From NCBI GenBank assembly GCA_015999765.1, contig JAECQR010000001.1, positions 558,001 through 622,000 of the forward strand: a stretch of 64,000 nucleotides of DNA, written 5' to 3'. Each line of letters opens with the position of its first letter. Positions within the stretch are counted from its first letter, which is position 1. The DNA comes from Flavobacteriia bacterium. GTDB lineage: Bacteria > Bacteroidota > Bacteroidia > Flavobacteriales > Weeksellaceae. The position numbers and the translations under genes are program-made. The notes beneath the pieces were generated by a model. That model did not search any database. It was not told the origin of the DNA and was given only the letters and a program-made list of their open reading frames with translations. This document shows, in pieces, positions 29,263-38,535 of this stretch.

Positions 29263-30858
29263 TTACATGGCTCTTCTGTGGGCAATGATGATGTGTGAAT
29301 CTTCGTCGTCAGCGTATTCCTGATAAGAGGTTTTGAAACCAACTAGCCTCACTTCAATATCCTCTTCTTTTGCACGGATATTGGCAAATTCCTGAATCAT
29401 TTCAAGAATGTCGGTCGCGATGTAGGATGTTGATCTCGCATCAATACAAACCTGTGAGTTTGGTTTGATATTTTTCAGCGTTTTTTTAATGGCCGCTTTG
29501 TTTAGAAAAGAAACCTCTTCCGCAAGTTTTATGTTGATTTCATCAGCATCGTCAAGCTCTTCGCGACTCAGATAGTATGCCCGTTTCATGTTTCCCTGAA
29601 GGATATAGAAAACCGAAATCAATAATCCAATTCCCACACCCTTCAGTAAATCAAGCGAAACTACTGCGACTACTGTCGCGATGAAAGGGATAAACTGGTA
29701 TTTTCCTTTATGCCAGAAATGCATCACCGTTGCCGGTTTCGCCAGTTTGTAACCTACCAGAAGTAAAACCGCGGCCAAAGTAGCGAGTGGAATCATATTC
29801 AGAATAAAGGGAATCGTAAGAACGCAAATCAGCAATAGCCCACCATGAATAACGGTAGATAGTTTAGAAGTTGCTCCCGCATTCGCATTGGCAGAACTTC
29901 TTACCACCACTGATGTCATGGGCAAACCACCAATCGCCGAAGAAAGCAGATTTCCGATTCCCTGCGCGCGGAGTTCGAGATTGGTATCTGTAATTCTTCT
30001 CCGCGTATCCAGACGGTCAGAAGCTTCAATACAAAGCAGCGTTTCAATGGACGCTACAATAGCGATGGTTGCGCCCACAATCCAAACTTTTGGATTAAGG
30101 AATCCCTGCAGATCAGGGAAAACAAGCATGTTTTTAAAATCTGCCGCACTTTGCGGAACAGGAAGGGAAACCAAATGGTCTGAACCAATCGCAAGTGAAC
30201 TACCGGAAAGAATGAAGATATAATTCAGCAGAATCCCTGCACCTACTGCTACCAAAGCTCCGGGAATCATTTTGAGTTTTTTCAGCGCTGGAAATTTATC
30301 CCAGGCCAAAAGAATCGTGATGGAGACTAAGGTAACGATTACTGCACCAGGATGAATTCCCGCAGCTAATTCGGTAAAATAATTGGGGTTAAAACCATTG
30401 GCGAAAAGCGTCTGGTTTCCTTCAAAATCCTTATCAAAACCCAATGCATGAGGGATCTGCGTTAAGATGATGATGATGCCAATCCCGGCCAGCATTCCTT
30501 CAATAACGTTGGTGGGGAAATAATTTGAAATACTTCCAGCTCTGATGAATCCTAAAATCAGCTGAAGAATCCCGGCAATAATTCCGGCGCAAAGGAAAAG
30601 TTCGAATGCGCCTAAATCGGTAATAGCAGTAAGTACAATAGCGGTTAATCCCGCTGCGGGTCCGCTGACCGAGATATTCGAATTGCTGAGGTAACCGACC
30701 ACCAAACCGCCGATAATTCCTGCAATAATCCCGGAAAGTGGTGGTGCGCCGGAGGCTAATGCAATCCCAAGACACAGTGGGAGTGCTACTAAAAATACGA
30801 CGAGTCCTGAAGGGAAATTTTCTTTAATCCCTCCATATATAGAAAGTGTTTTTTTCAT
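29263..30858 (-). CDS. SulP family inorganic anion transporter with STAS domain
   Basis: NFPSGLVVFLVALPLCLGIALASGAPPLSGIIAGIIGG; C-terminal STAS-like region. Confidence 0.93.
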   Translation of the reverse strand: MKKTLSIYGGIKENFPSGLVVFLVALPLCLGIALASGAPPLSGIIAGIIGGLVVGYLSNSNISVSGPAAGLTAIVLTAITDLGAFELFLCAGIIAGILQLILGFIRAGSISNYFPTNVIEGMLAGIGIIIILTQIPHALGFDKDFEGNQTLFANGFNPNYFTELAAGIHPGAVIVTLVSITILLAWDKFPALKKLKMIPGALVAVGAGILLNYIFILSGSSLAIGSDHLVSLPVPQSAADFKNMLVFPDLQGFLNPKVWIVGATIAIVASIETLLCIEASDRLDTRRRITDTNLELRAQGIGNLLSSAIGGLPMTSVVVRSSANANAGATSKLSTVIHGGLLLICVLTIPFILNMIPLATLAAVLLLVGYKLAKPATVMHFWHKGKYQFIPFIATVVAVVSLDLLKGVGIGLLISVFYILQGNMKRAYYLSREELDDADEINIKLAEEVSFLNKAAIKKTLKNIKPNSQVCIDARSTSYIATDILEMIQEFANIRAKEEDIEVRLVGFKTSYQEYADDEDSHIIIAHRRAM

Positions 30859-31026
30859 TTTTTTTGAAAAATTGTGCTGCCTTTAGCCACAGCTGGCCGT
30901 TTGGAATTTCGTACAGGAAATATCCGGACACAGTTTGTGACTACAGCGGTTGAAATGTAATTTTTGATACAGAACGGTTTGCCAGCACTTAAAAAAGTGT
31001 GGAATGTTCATTAAAAACAATAAAAA

Positions 31027-31320
31027 TTAAACTTCGGGAGGCGGGGAAAATATGGTAAGAAAAGGGGAAAGGTGTACAGAATCATCTGCACAGATAAATG
31101 AATTTGCTGAGAAATCTCTTTCGAAAAACTTCAGAAAGTCATGAACACTAAGTGTTTCAGGGACAGTTTTTTCGTTGATTACCAGCGGTGAGTGTTGGGT
31201 TTCTTCTTCGGAAATAATCATATTAGTCGCCGGCAAATCCCAATTGAAAAACGGGGCAATAGTTGGTAATGCCATGAAATTCAAAAAGACCGTCAACGTT
31301 ATGATGCTCCAAAGTTTCAT
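31027..31320 (-). CDS. Small secreted/membrane-anchored protein of unknown function
   Basis: 97 aa with N-terminal hydrophobic segment; 5 bp downstream of carbonic anhydrase gene. Confidence 0.5.
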   Translation of the reverse strand: MKLWSIITLTVFLNFMALPTIAPFFNWDLPATNMIISEEETQHSPLVINEKTVPETLSVHDFLKFFERDFSANSFICADDSVHLSPFLTIFSPPPEV

Positions 31321-31325
31321 ATTAA

Positions 31326-32006
31326 TCAGATGAGGTTTTTATTTTTTTTCCTGCTCATTACCCATTCTGAGTTGGTTAGATTGTAAATCTTCTGAATATC
31401 TTTCAGAATACTTTCAAAATCAATTTCCAGATCAATGATCTTACCTGTTTTCAGATCGAAAACCCAGCCGTGAACAATTGGATATTCATCGACCAGATAC
31501 TGTTCCTGAACCACAGCCATTTTAATAACGTTGATACACTGTTCCTGAACATTGAGTTCTACAAGGCGGTCGTAACGTTTCTGACCGTCTTCAATTGCAT
31601 CCAATTCAGCCTGATGCAGTCTGTAAACATCGCGTATATTCCTGAGCCATGGATTCATCAGGCCAAGATCCTGAGGAGTCATTGCAGCTTTTACACCGCC
31701 ACATCCGTAGTGTCCGCAAACGATGATGTGTTTTACTTTCAGGTGCTCAACGGCGTACTGAATCACAGCTGTAGCACTCATGTCCAGCGTGTTAACGACG
31801 TTTGCAACGTTTCGGGTTACAAATACTTCACCGGGTTTCAGACCCATCATTTCCTCTGCCGAAACACGGCTGTCTGAACATCCAATATAAAGATAATCAG
31901 GAGTTTGTGATGCAGAGAGGGTTTTGAAAAAGTCTTTGTCCTCTGTGAGTTTTGATTCAACCCATTTTTTATTGTTCTCGAAAATAACTTCGTACGATTT
32001 TTTCAT
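31326..32006 (-). CDS. can: Beta-carbonic anhydrase
   Basis: YIGCSDSRVSAEE...IIVCGHYGCGGVKAA. Confidence 0.95.
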   Translation of the reverse strand: MKKSYEVIFENNKKWVESKLTEDKDFFKTLSASQTPDYLYIGCSDSRVSAEEMMGLKPGEVFVTRNVANVVNTLDMSATAVIQYAVEHLKVKHIIVCGHYGCGGVKAAMTPQDLGLMNPWLRNIRDVYRLHQAELDAIEDGQKRYDRLVELNVQEQCINVIKMAVVQEQYLVDEYPIVHGWVFDLKTGKIIDLEIDFESILKDIQKIYNLTNSEWVMSRKKNKNLI

Positions 32007-32133
32007 AAATAACTGTTTCAGGGTTTAATTATATTATTTCGCATAAGTTGTTTTCTAATTCAATAGACTAAATCAATAATGCAAAAATAGATGTTCAGAT
32101 TTAAAAAAACCAGTATTTAACAAAAATTTAATA

Positions 32134-32688
32134 TTAAATTTTGTGATTAATATAGCCATGAGTGGCATTTCCGTTTGGGGTGATTTCGGCGGGATTTCCG
32201 ATTACGACTGAATTTTCAGGAACATCGCAGTTTACATAAGCGTTGGGAGCAATCAGTACATTATTACCGATTGTGATATTTCCCACGATTACAGCGTTCG
32301 GTCCGATCCAAACTTCATCACCAATTTCCGGAACACCCTCAGTTTTTCCACGGTTCGTCTGAGCGATCGTTACGCCCTGCGCAATGTTGCAGTTTCTGCC
32401 GATTTTGGTCTTTGGATTAATGACCAATGCGCCCCAATGTCCCAGATAAAAACCTTCTCCAATCTGCGTTTCAGGATAGATCTGGAACCCATATTTAATC
32501 TGATGATGACGCAAAACCAATCTCCAGAACGCTCCTAATATAGATTTTTTTCTGTACTGTTGGCATTTCCTTAAAATATAGATGAAATGAAGATTGGGGT
32601 TAATGCATTTGGCCCAAATTTCGGGAGAAGACAGCATTTTTCCGCTCTCCCGGTAAAAATCTTTCTGTATGGTTGTATAATTGGGCAT
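32134..32688 (-). CDS. Serine acetyltransferase-like left-handed beta-helix acyltransferase
   Basis: Hexapeptide repeats IGRNCNIAQGVTIAQ, IGDEVWIGPNAVIVGNITIGNNVLIAPNAYV. Confidence 0.85.
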   Translation of the reverse strand: MPNYTTIQKDFYRESGKMLSSPEIWAKCINPNLHFIYILRKCQQYRKKSILGAFWRLVLRHHQIKYGFQIYPETQIGEGFYLGHWGALVINPKTKIGRNCNIAQGVTIAQTNRGKTEGVPEIGDEVWIGPNAVIVGNITIGNNVLIAPNAYVNCDVPENSVVIGNPAEITPNGNATHGYINHKI

Positions 32689-32692
32689 ATCG

Positions 32693-32700
32693 CAAAGTTA
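32693..32700 (-). promoter_or_regulatory. -7 box TAACTTTG, 4 nt before acyltransferase ATG
   Basis: Plus-strand CAAAGTTA. Confidence 0.5.
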
Positions 32701-32713
32701 AGTGAAAATTGCT

Positions 32714-33877
32714 TTATAGTTCATCAATTATATGAGTGATTTTCTGTACTGAATTTTCAAGGTTGAAGGGCATTGTGTAAGTTTCCAATGCTTGAGTATA
32801 ACCGTAAAGACTTTCGGGATGGATGAGCGCTTTTTTCATTCCCGCATAAATTCCTTCTTCAGAATTCTCTACCATTAAGCCCAGTTTTCCGTCGGCAAGC
32901 ATTTCTTTCACACCAGAAACATCAGTCGCAATAATGGGTTTCTTAAGCACAATGGCTTCAAACAAAACAGTCGGGAATCCTTCATATCTGGAACCTAAAA
33001 TATAAAAATCTGCTTTTTTGAAATACGGATAAGGATTATCTGTAAATCCCAGCATCGTGGCGGTTCGGTCAAGCCCAAGATCGGTCTTAAGTTTTTTTAT
33101 ATTTTCAAAATCGTACCCGTCGCCGATAATCAGCAAGTGATGCTGAAGGCCTTCGTTCAAAAGTTTTTGATGCACTTTTAAAAGCCTGTCGAAACCTTTT
33201 TGAGGGAAGACGGTTCCTACCGAAACAAAAGTTTTCAGGCTACCGAATTCATAATTGGTTACCTGAGCTTTTGATTTACTTATAATTTCATCAGTGTCTA
33301 ATGGGTTGTAGATTCTTACAATCTTTTTTTTTTCTGACTGATTAACTGCTATGTTTTCAAAATCATGATGAATTTTATCTGAAATGACCATGATTTTATC
33401 AAAACCAAAAAACTTCCGGAGTTCTTCATCATTATAGTTTTTAAATTCAGTCTTTTTTAGGTCATTATGAATCCAGATGATTTTTTTGGATGATTTTAAA
33501 GGGGAAGATAAAATCTCGTCGCGCATCCCATGAATCGCAGCAAATTCGATGTCGTACTGTTTTCCTTTCAGGATTTTTGAATAAAGGATGCGAGGAAATC
33601 TCTTCATCAATGACTGATATATGACCCGGAACGCTTTGACAGGAATGTCCTGAATTCGGTTGGTGGTGATCATTTCGCCTTTGTTGAGGTAGAGAATATT
33701 GATCCAATTGGGTACTTCTGCCAGATATTTCCCGGAATACAGGTTCAGCAGGAGATCGATTTCGTACCTGTCTTGCGGCAGGTTTTTCAGGAACGTCACC
33801 AGGACTTTCTCTGCGCCGCCATGACGCAGGGATCCGATCCGGATGAGGATTTTCTTTTTTTCAGTAAGGTTTTTCAT
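32714..33877 (-). CDS. Glycosyltransferase, GT4-like
   Basis: RIGSLRHGGAEKVLVTFL, GSRYEGFPTVLFEAIVLKKPIIATDVSGVKEM. Confidence 0.92.
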   Translation of the reverse strand: MKNLTEKKKILIRIGSLRHGGAEKVLVTFLKNLPQDRYEIDLLLNLYSGKYLAEVPNWINILYLNKGEMITTNRIQDIPVKAFRVIYQSLMKRFPRILYSKILKGKQYDIEFAAIHGMRDEILSSPLKSSKKIIWIHNDLKKTEFKNYNDEELRKFFGFDKIMVISDKIHHDFENIAVNQSEKKKIVRIYNPLDTDEIISKSKAQVTNYEFGSLKTFVSVGTVFPQKGFDRLLKVHQKLLNEGLQHHLLIIGDGYDFENIKKLKTDLGLDRTATMLGFTDNPYPYFKKADFYILGSRYEGFPTVLFEAIVLKKPIIATDVSGVKEMLADGKLGLMVENSEEGIYAGMKKALIHPESLYGYTQALETYTMPFNLENSVQKITHIIDEL

Positions 33878-33911
33878 TCTTTACCCTTTCCTTTGACATT
33901 CCTTTGCGCTG

Positions 33912-34472
33912 TTATTTCACAGGTTTGTACGTGTGTGGAAGATGTTTTTTTATGTATGCTTCAAGTTTGTGTCTCTCCGACTCAAGTTCGCGCGGATACA
34001 GAACATTATTTGCAAGAAGTTTATCGCCATATTCTTCAACAGTACAGATGTATTTCGCGGGAACTCCTGCGAAAACGGTACCTTCAGGCATTGAAGTGGT
34101 TAAGACGGATCCCGCACCCAAAACGCAGTTGTCCTTCATTTCTACCCCCGGCATCAGGGTACAATCTGCGCCGATGAGGCATTGTTTCCCGATTTTTATC
34201 CTCCCGAAAGTTCTTACATCTTTATATTTTTCATAGAAATGAAGCGCATTCTGCCCGCCATCGTGGTTTACAAATCTTACGTTGTTTGAAAAAGTTGTTT
34301 CATCCCCAATCTCAATAAGGAACGGTTCCGTTCCGAACTGTGGCACTTCCACAAATCTCACTTTTTTTCCTACTTTAAGTCCTTTTGCCAGACAGATTTT
34401 AAGGTAAATCTGCTGAATAAAATATTGGTAGGATGTATGAATTTTGAGAATGATTCTATACAGAAAAATCAT
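33912..34472 (-). CDS. Left-handed beta-helix acyltransferase
   Basis: IGKQCLIGADCTLMPGVEMKDNCVLGAGSVLTTSMPEGTVFAGVPAKYI. Confidence 0.88.
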   Translation of the reverse strand: MIFLYRIILKIHTSYQYFIQQIYLKICLAKGLKVGKKVRFVEVPQFGTEPFLIEIGDETTFSNNVRFVNHDGGQNALHFYEKYKDVRTFGRIKIGKQCLIGADCTLMPGVEMKDNCVLGAGSVLTTSMPEGTVFAGVPAKYICTVEEYGDKLLANNVLYPRELESERHKLEAYIKKHLPHTYKPVK

Positions 34473-34474
34473 GT

Positions 34475-35647
34475 TTATTTTTTTACTAAATTAAGGATGA
34501 TTTCTTCAACTTCATTAAAAATCTTTCGGTTATCGAACTGTTCATCGATGTTGCTGAGGTTGTCTTTCAAGTTCTGAACAAAGGTTTTGTCGGTTAAAAA
34601 TTTCTTCATCGCCTCATAAATTTCTGATGTTTCATAACGGATCAAATGACCGGTTTTGCCGTCTTCGATCATCAGATCAACATCGCCAACCCTTGTTGCT
34701 ATAATAGGTTTCTGCAAAATAAGTCCTTCTGCAATCACGAGAGGCCAGGCTTCGGACTCGGAAGGCATGATGAAGAAATCTGCATTTTTACTGTAAGGAT
34801 AAGGATTCATTCTGTTGCCTGCGAGAACAAAAGTTTTTTCAACTCCAAGTTTTTTCTGCTGTGTTAAAAGATTCGGGAGTTCCTCGCCGTCGCCAATTAC
34901 CATTACAGAATGTTGAAAACCCTCTTTCAGAAGTAGATGATGAGCGTCCATCAGTTTATGGTAGCCTTTCCTGGTATGAAGCCTGCCGACCGAAATAAAA
35001 ACAGGTTTAGGAGGCAAATCAGTGATTTTTTCTTGACTCTTTTTACGGATTTCCTCAATCGGAATTGCATTGATAATCACGCTTTCCGGCGGGTATTGCA
35101 GTTTTGGATATATCTCGTGCATGATCGTCCTGATTTTCTCTGAACAGTAAATCATATGATTGAACTGGGAAATCTGCTCCAGAATTTTCGGGACCAATGG
35201 CTGAAGTTTCGGCAAATCGATTTCAGAATGAAACCAGCCTATTTTCTTTGAATTTTTATTGGAAGAATTCAGTACAGACCCGAAATCATTGTACGTCATT
35301 GCGATTTCAACATCATATTCATCTTTCAGAATTCCTTTATCGATAATTTCCGGATGTTTATTGAACCTCTCAAGTTTTATTTTCCTTTGAAAAAACTGAA
35401 GTTTCGCCAGCAGAGTGTTTGTAGAAAAGTCTTCTTTTCCTTTAGTCAGAAATACTTTCCGTATATGCGCGGGAAATTCGTTACGAAGTTCGCCCTGGTT
35501 GAGATTCAGGAGAACAGTCATCTCAAATTTTTCCGGATCCAGATTGTTTAGAACACTCAGCATCACTTTCTCAACGCCGCCCATTTCCATGGACCTGTGA
35601 CGGAAGAGGATTTTAATTTTGTTTGGAGAGGACTTTTTATTTCGCAT
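34475..35647 (-). CDS. Glycosyltransferase, GT4-like (paralog of 32714-33877)
   Basis: FRHRSMEMGGVEKVMLSVL, PSESEAWPLVIAEGLILQKPIIATRVGDVDLMI. Confidence 0.92.
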   Translation of the reverse strand: MRNKKSSPNKIKILFRHRSMEMGGVEKVMLSVLNNLDPEKFEMTVLLNLNQGELRNEFPAHIRKVFLTKGKEDFSTNTLLAKLQFFQRKIKLERFNKHPEIIDKGILKDEYDVEIAMTYNDFGSVLNSSNKNSKKIGWFHSEIDLPKLQPLVPKILEQISQFNHMIYCSEKIRTIMHEIYPKLQYPPESVIINAIPIEEIRKKSQEKITDLPPKPVFISVGRLHTRKGYHKLMDAHHLLLKEGFQHSVMVIGDGEELPNLLTQQKKLGVEKTFVLAGNRMNPYPYSKNADFFIMPSESEAWPLVIAEGLILQKPIIATRVGDVDLMIEDGKTGHLIRYETSEIYEAMKKFLTDKTFVQNLKDNLSNIDEQFDNRKIFNEVEEIILNLVKK

Positions 35648-36689
35648 ATCTCTTTCGGATAAAATGATTGAGCGGTTCCTCGATGTATTTGAACATTAAA
35701 ACCGATAAGGCCGTAATGATGACAAAAATAACCGCGACGTTCTCTGCAATATAGTCATAAATCAGGATTGGAATGAAGCCTTTGTGGATGAGGTAGAAAA
35801 CATACGAACTTTTGCCCAATAAAGTCATGGTGTCGGTAGACAAAAACCGGCTTACCAAAGTGCGTTCGTGTATAAGTCCCCACAATAACGGTGCAATTCC
35901 CAATACTGATAAAACAAGGACCTGTGTTGCCCGGAGGAGATCATGACTCCCGTGAGCCCATGGATTCATTATTAAATAAAGTAAGATAAATCCGATTCCG
36001 AAATAAGTCGCAAAACCATTCGGGAGCATAAGTTTTTTATGCTTTTTAAGTAGCAGAGCCAAAGCGATACCGGCAAAAAACTCAAAAATATAGACGGCAA
36101 TATTAGTCTGCATAAATCCCCATGAATTCGCAGCGACATTCGCGGTATTTTTCAGTAACAAACCGAAGATAAAAATTATTAACGGGAGCAGATATAGCCA
36201 TAATCTGTTGCGTTTAATGAGGATGAAATAAAAAGGTGCAGTAATATAAAAAAGTTCTTCCAGAGTTAATGTCCACCCCTGAGAAATGCCCGCCGTAAAG
36301 AAATACTCCGTGAAAAGCGCTTTGGTCATTGTAAAACTTAAAATGGCTTCTACGGTTTTTTCAGTATTCCAGAGTTGATTTCGAATATAAAAATCTACAA
36401 ATACACCTGCTGTAATGATGAAATACATGGGATATATCCGCGAAAAACGGTTAACGATATATTTCCGGAAATTTAGCTGATGTTGGTCGAAGTATCTATA
36501 TGTTATCAAAAATCCGCTCAGCACGAAAAACATATCTACTCCGATATGCCATTCTCTGATGAAATTTTTAATAAAATCCGGAAAAGCAGGATTGCTGAAC
36601 GGAAAGAAATGAAGGACAAAAATCATCCCGGCCGCAATTGCCCTGAAGCCTGTAAGCGCCGGCATAAAAACCTTTGAGCTGCTATTCAT
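35637..36689 (-). CDS. Acyltransferase family 3 (O-acetyltransferase)
   Basis: TGFRAIAAGMIFVLHFF, DMFFVLSGFLITYRYF. Confidence 0.92.
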   Translation of the reverse strand: MNSSSKVFMPALTGFRAIAAGMIFVLHFFPFSNPAFPDFIKNFIREWHIGVDMFFVLSGFLITYRYFDQHQLNFRKYIVNRFSRIYPMYFIITAGVFVDFYIRNQLWNTEKTVEAILSFTMTKALFTEYFFTAGISQGWTLTLEELFYITAPFYFILIKRNRLWLYLLPLIIFIFGLLLKNTANVAANSWGFMQTNIAVYIFEFFAGIALALLLKKHKKLMLPNGFATYFGIGFILLYLIMNPWAHGSHDLLRATQVLVLSVLGIAPLLWGLIHERTLVSRFLSTDTMTLLGKSSYVFYLIHKGFIPILIYDYIAENVAVIFVIITALSVLMFKYIEEPLNHFIRKRYAK

Positions 36690-36694
36690 GTACT

Positions 36695-37525
36695 TTAAGC
36701 AAAATTTTGAAGAATGATTTTGAGCTTTTTAACCAATCGGAATGGAATTTTATTCTGGTAATTCAACAGATCGAAGATTTCCTGAGGATGTGCATAAGTT
36801 TCAGGAACGTTTTTCCCGTTGATTTCGGTGATTCCTCTTCTTTTGAAAGCTTCAAAAATAACTTTTGCGAAATTCTTTTTGGCTTTTACTTTTGAAGCGT
36901 GCTGCGAAATTCCTTTTGCGTGTCGCCGGTAAAAATACAGGTTTCGAGGAATGAAAGTAACGTCACCTTTTTCCAGAACTTTCAAATATAAATCCTGGTC
37001 AACAGCAGATTTTAAGGTGGGATCCAATCCCACAGTTTCATCGTAAACCGCTTTTTTAAAGGTAAAAAAGTGGTGAATCTGTATAGGCAGATTAAAGAAA
37101 AAACGGTCGTTAAGAATTTTCTGTATCTTCTTGAAATCGCTTACGGGATTAAGTTTGGGATCGCAGAATGTAATTTTCGAATAGGTTGCGACAATATTGT
37201 TTTCCCGGTATTCCTTCACTGAAAACTCTAATGCCTGTTCTTGAAGCGCATCGTCAGGATCCAGAAAGCCACAGATTTCACCTGTTGCTAATTTCAGGGC
37301 TTTCCGCTTGGTGTAACCACATCCCTGATTGCTTGCATTGGTAAAAATTTTAAATCTTGAGTCACCCTTGGTTAGACTTTCGATGAGTTGTAACGAATTA
37401 TCCGTAGAGCAGTCATCCACAATAATAGCTTCCCAATCAAAATAGGTTTGCGAAATGATGGAATAATAACAGTCTGAAAAAAATCTGCCGTTGTTGTAGT
37501 TGGCAATAAGGATCGAAAATTTCAT
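36695..37525 (-). CDS. Glycosyltransferase family 2
   Basis: MKFSILIANYNNGRFF...DDCSTDNS...FLDPDD. Confidence 0.92.
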   Translation of the reverse strand: MKFSILIANYNNGRFFSDCYYSIISQTYFDWEAIIVDDCSTDNSLQLIESLTKGDSRFKIFTNASNQGCGYTKRKALKLATGEICGFLDPDDALQEQALEFSVKEYRENNIVATYSKITFCDPKLNPVSDFKKIQKILNDRFFFNLPIQIHHFFTFKKAVYDETVGLDPTLKSAVDQDLYLKVLEKGDVTFIPRNLYFYRRHAKGISQHASKVKAKKNFAKVIFEAFKRRGITEINGKNVPETYAHPQEIFDLLNYQNKIPFRLVKKLKIILQNFA

Positions 37526-37595
37526 GAAGAAGTACTAAATAAATTTAAGGTAGAAAAACCAAATGATTCCCAAAGATAGGAGTTTTATCCGCAGG

Positions 37596-38426
37596 CTAAT
37601 TGAAAAAAGCAACCAAAATTCTCTTCCTGATTCTGTAAAAAAAGGAGTTCTGATATTTGAGCAAATCAAAAATCTCCTGCGCGTTGGTATATGTCCCAGG
37701 AATTTTTTTGCCATGTATCGTTTTCAGACCGCGCCGCTGCATCGCATTCCAAATCACCATTCCCCACAGCTCGTAAGACTTTTTTTTGTTATCGTTTTGG
37801 GAGATTCCGCCGGCATGGGTGCGGTAAAGATAATTCGTATCGCTGATGAATTTCACATTACCTTTTTCATACATTTTAAGATAAAGATCCTGATCTTCGG
37901 AAATTCGTAATTCCTGATTTATTTTCTCGGTCTGAAGATAAATATCCCTTCTGAAACATACAAAATGATTGATGACAATGGGACAGTTAAAAAAATAAGG
38001 ATTATTATTTGCTACCTGTTTTGCGGATTGAAACGGTGCTACAGGTTGAAGATTTTTATCGCACTTCATAAAACGCGAATAAGTAAGAACCGTTTTTTTG
38101 TCTTTACTGAAAATCTCGACTGATTTTTCGATGGCGGTAGGCAGAATCGCGTCATCCGGATCTACAAAGCCGCAAATGTCACCTGTAGCCAGTTCAATAA
38201 GTTTTGATTTTATGACACCAACGCCAGCATTTTCAGCATTTTCGTAAATCCGGAAACGGGAATCATCCCCAATCAATTCCCGGATGATCTGCAGAGAATT
38301 GTCTGTGGATTTATCATCAAGAATAATAGCTTCCCAATTGTCGTACGATTGAGAAACGATAGACTGATAGCAATCCCGGAAAAATTTCCCGTTGTTATAA
38401 TTGGCGACAAGGACAGAAAATTTCAT
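37596..38426 (-). CDS. Glycosyltransferase family 2 (tandem paralog, same 276 aa length)
   Basis: MKFSVLVANYNNGKFF...DDKSTDNS...FVDPDD. Confidence 0.92.
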   Translation of the reverse strand: MKFSVLVANYNNGKFFRDCYQSIVSQSYDNWEAIILDDKSTDNSLQIIRELIGDDSRFRIYENAENAGVGVIKSKLIELATGDICGFVDPDDAILPTAIEKSVEIFSKDKKTVLTYSRFMKCDKNLQPVAPFQSAKQVANNNPYFFNCPIVINHFVCFRRDIYLQTEKINQELRISEDQDLYLKMYEKGNVKFISDTNYLYRTHAGGISQNDNKKKSYELWGMVIWNAMQRRGLKTIHGKKIPGTYTNAQEIFDLLKYQNSFFYRIRKRILVAFFN

Positions 38427-38510
38427 GATCTCATAGGTATTAAATTAGCATCCTCATCAATCCTTTCATTTACAAATATAACCGTTTTCTGCATGTTTGG
38501 GATTTTTACT

Positions 38511-38518
38511 TATTTTTG
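38511..38518 (+). promoter_or_regulatory. -7 box TATTTTTG upstream of reversed methyltransferase
   Basis: TCTG-N19-TATTTTTG. Confidence 0.4.
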
Positions 38519-38535
38519 TTGAATAATAAACATAA

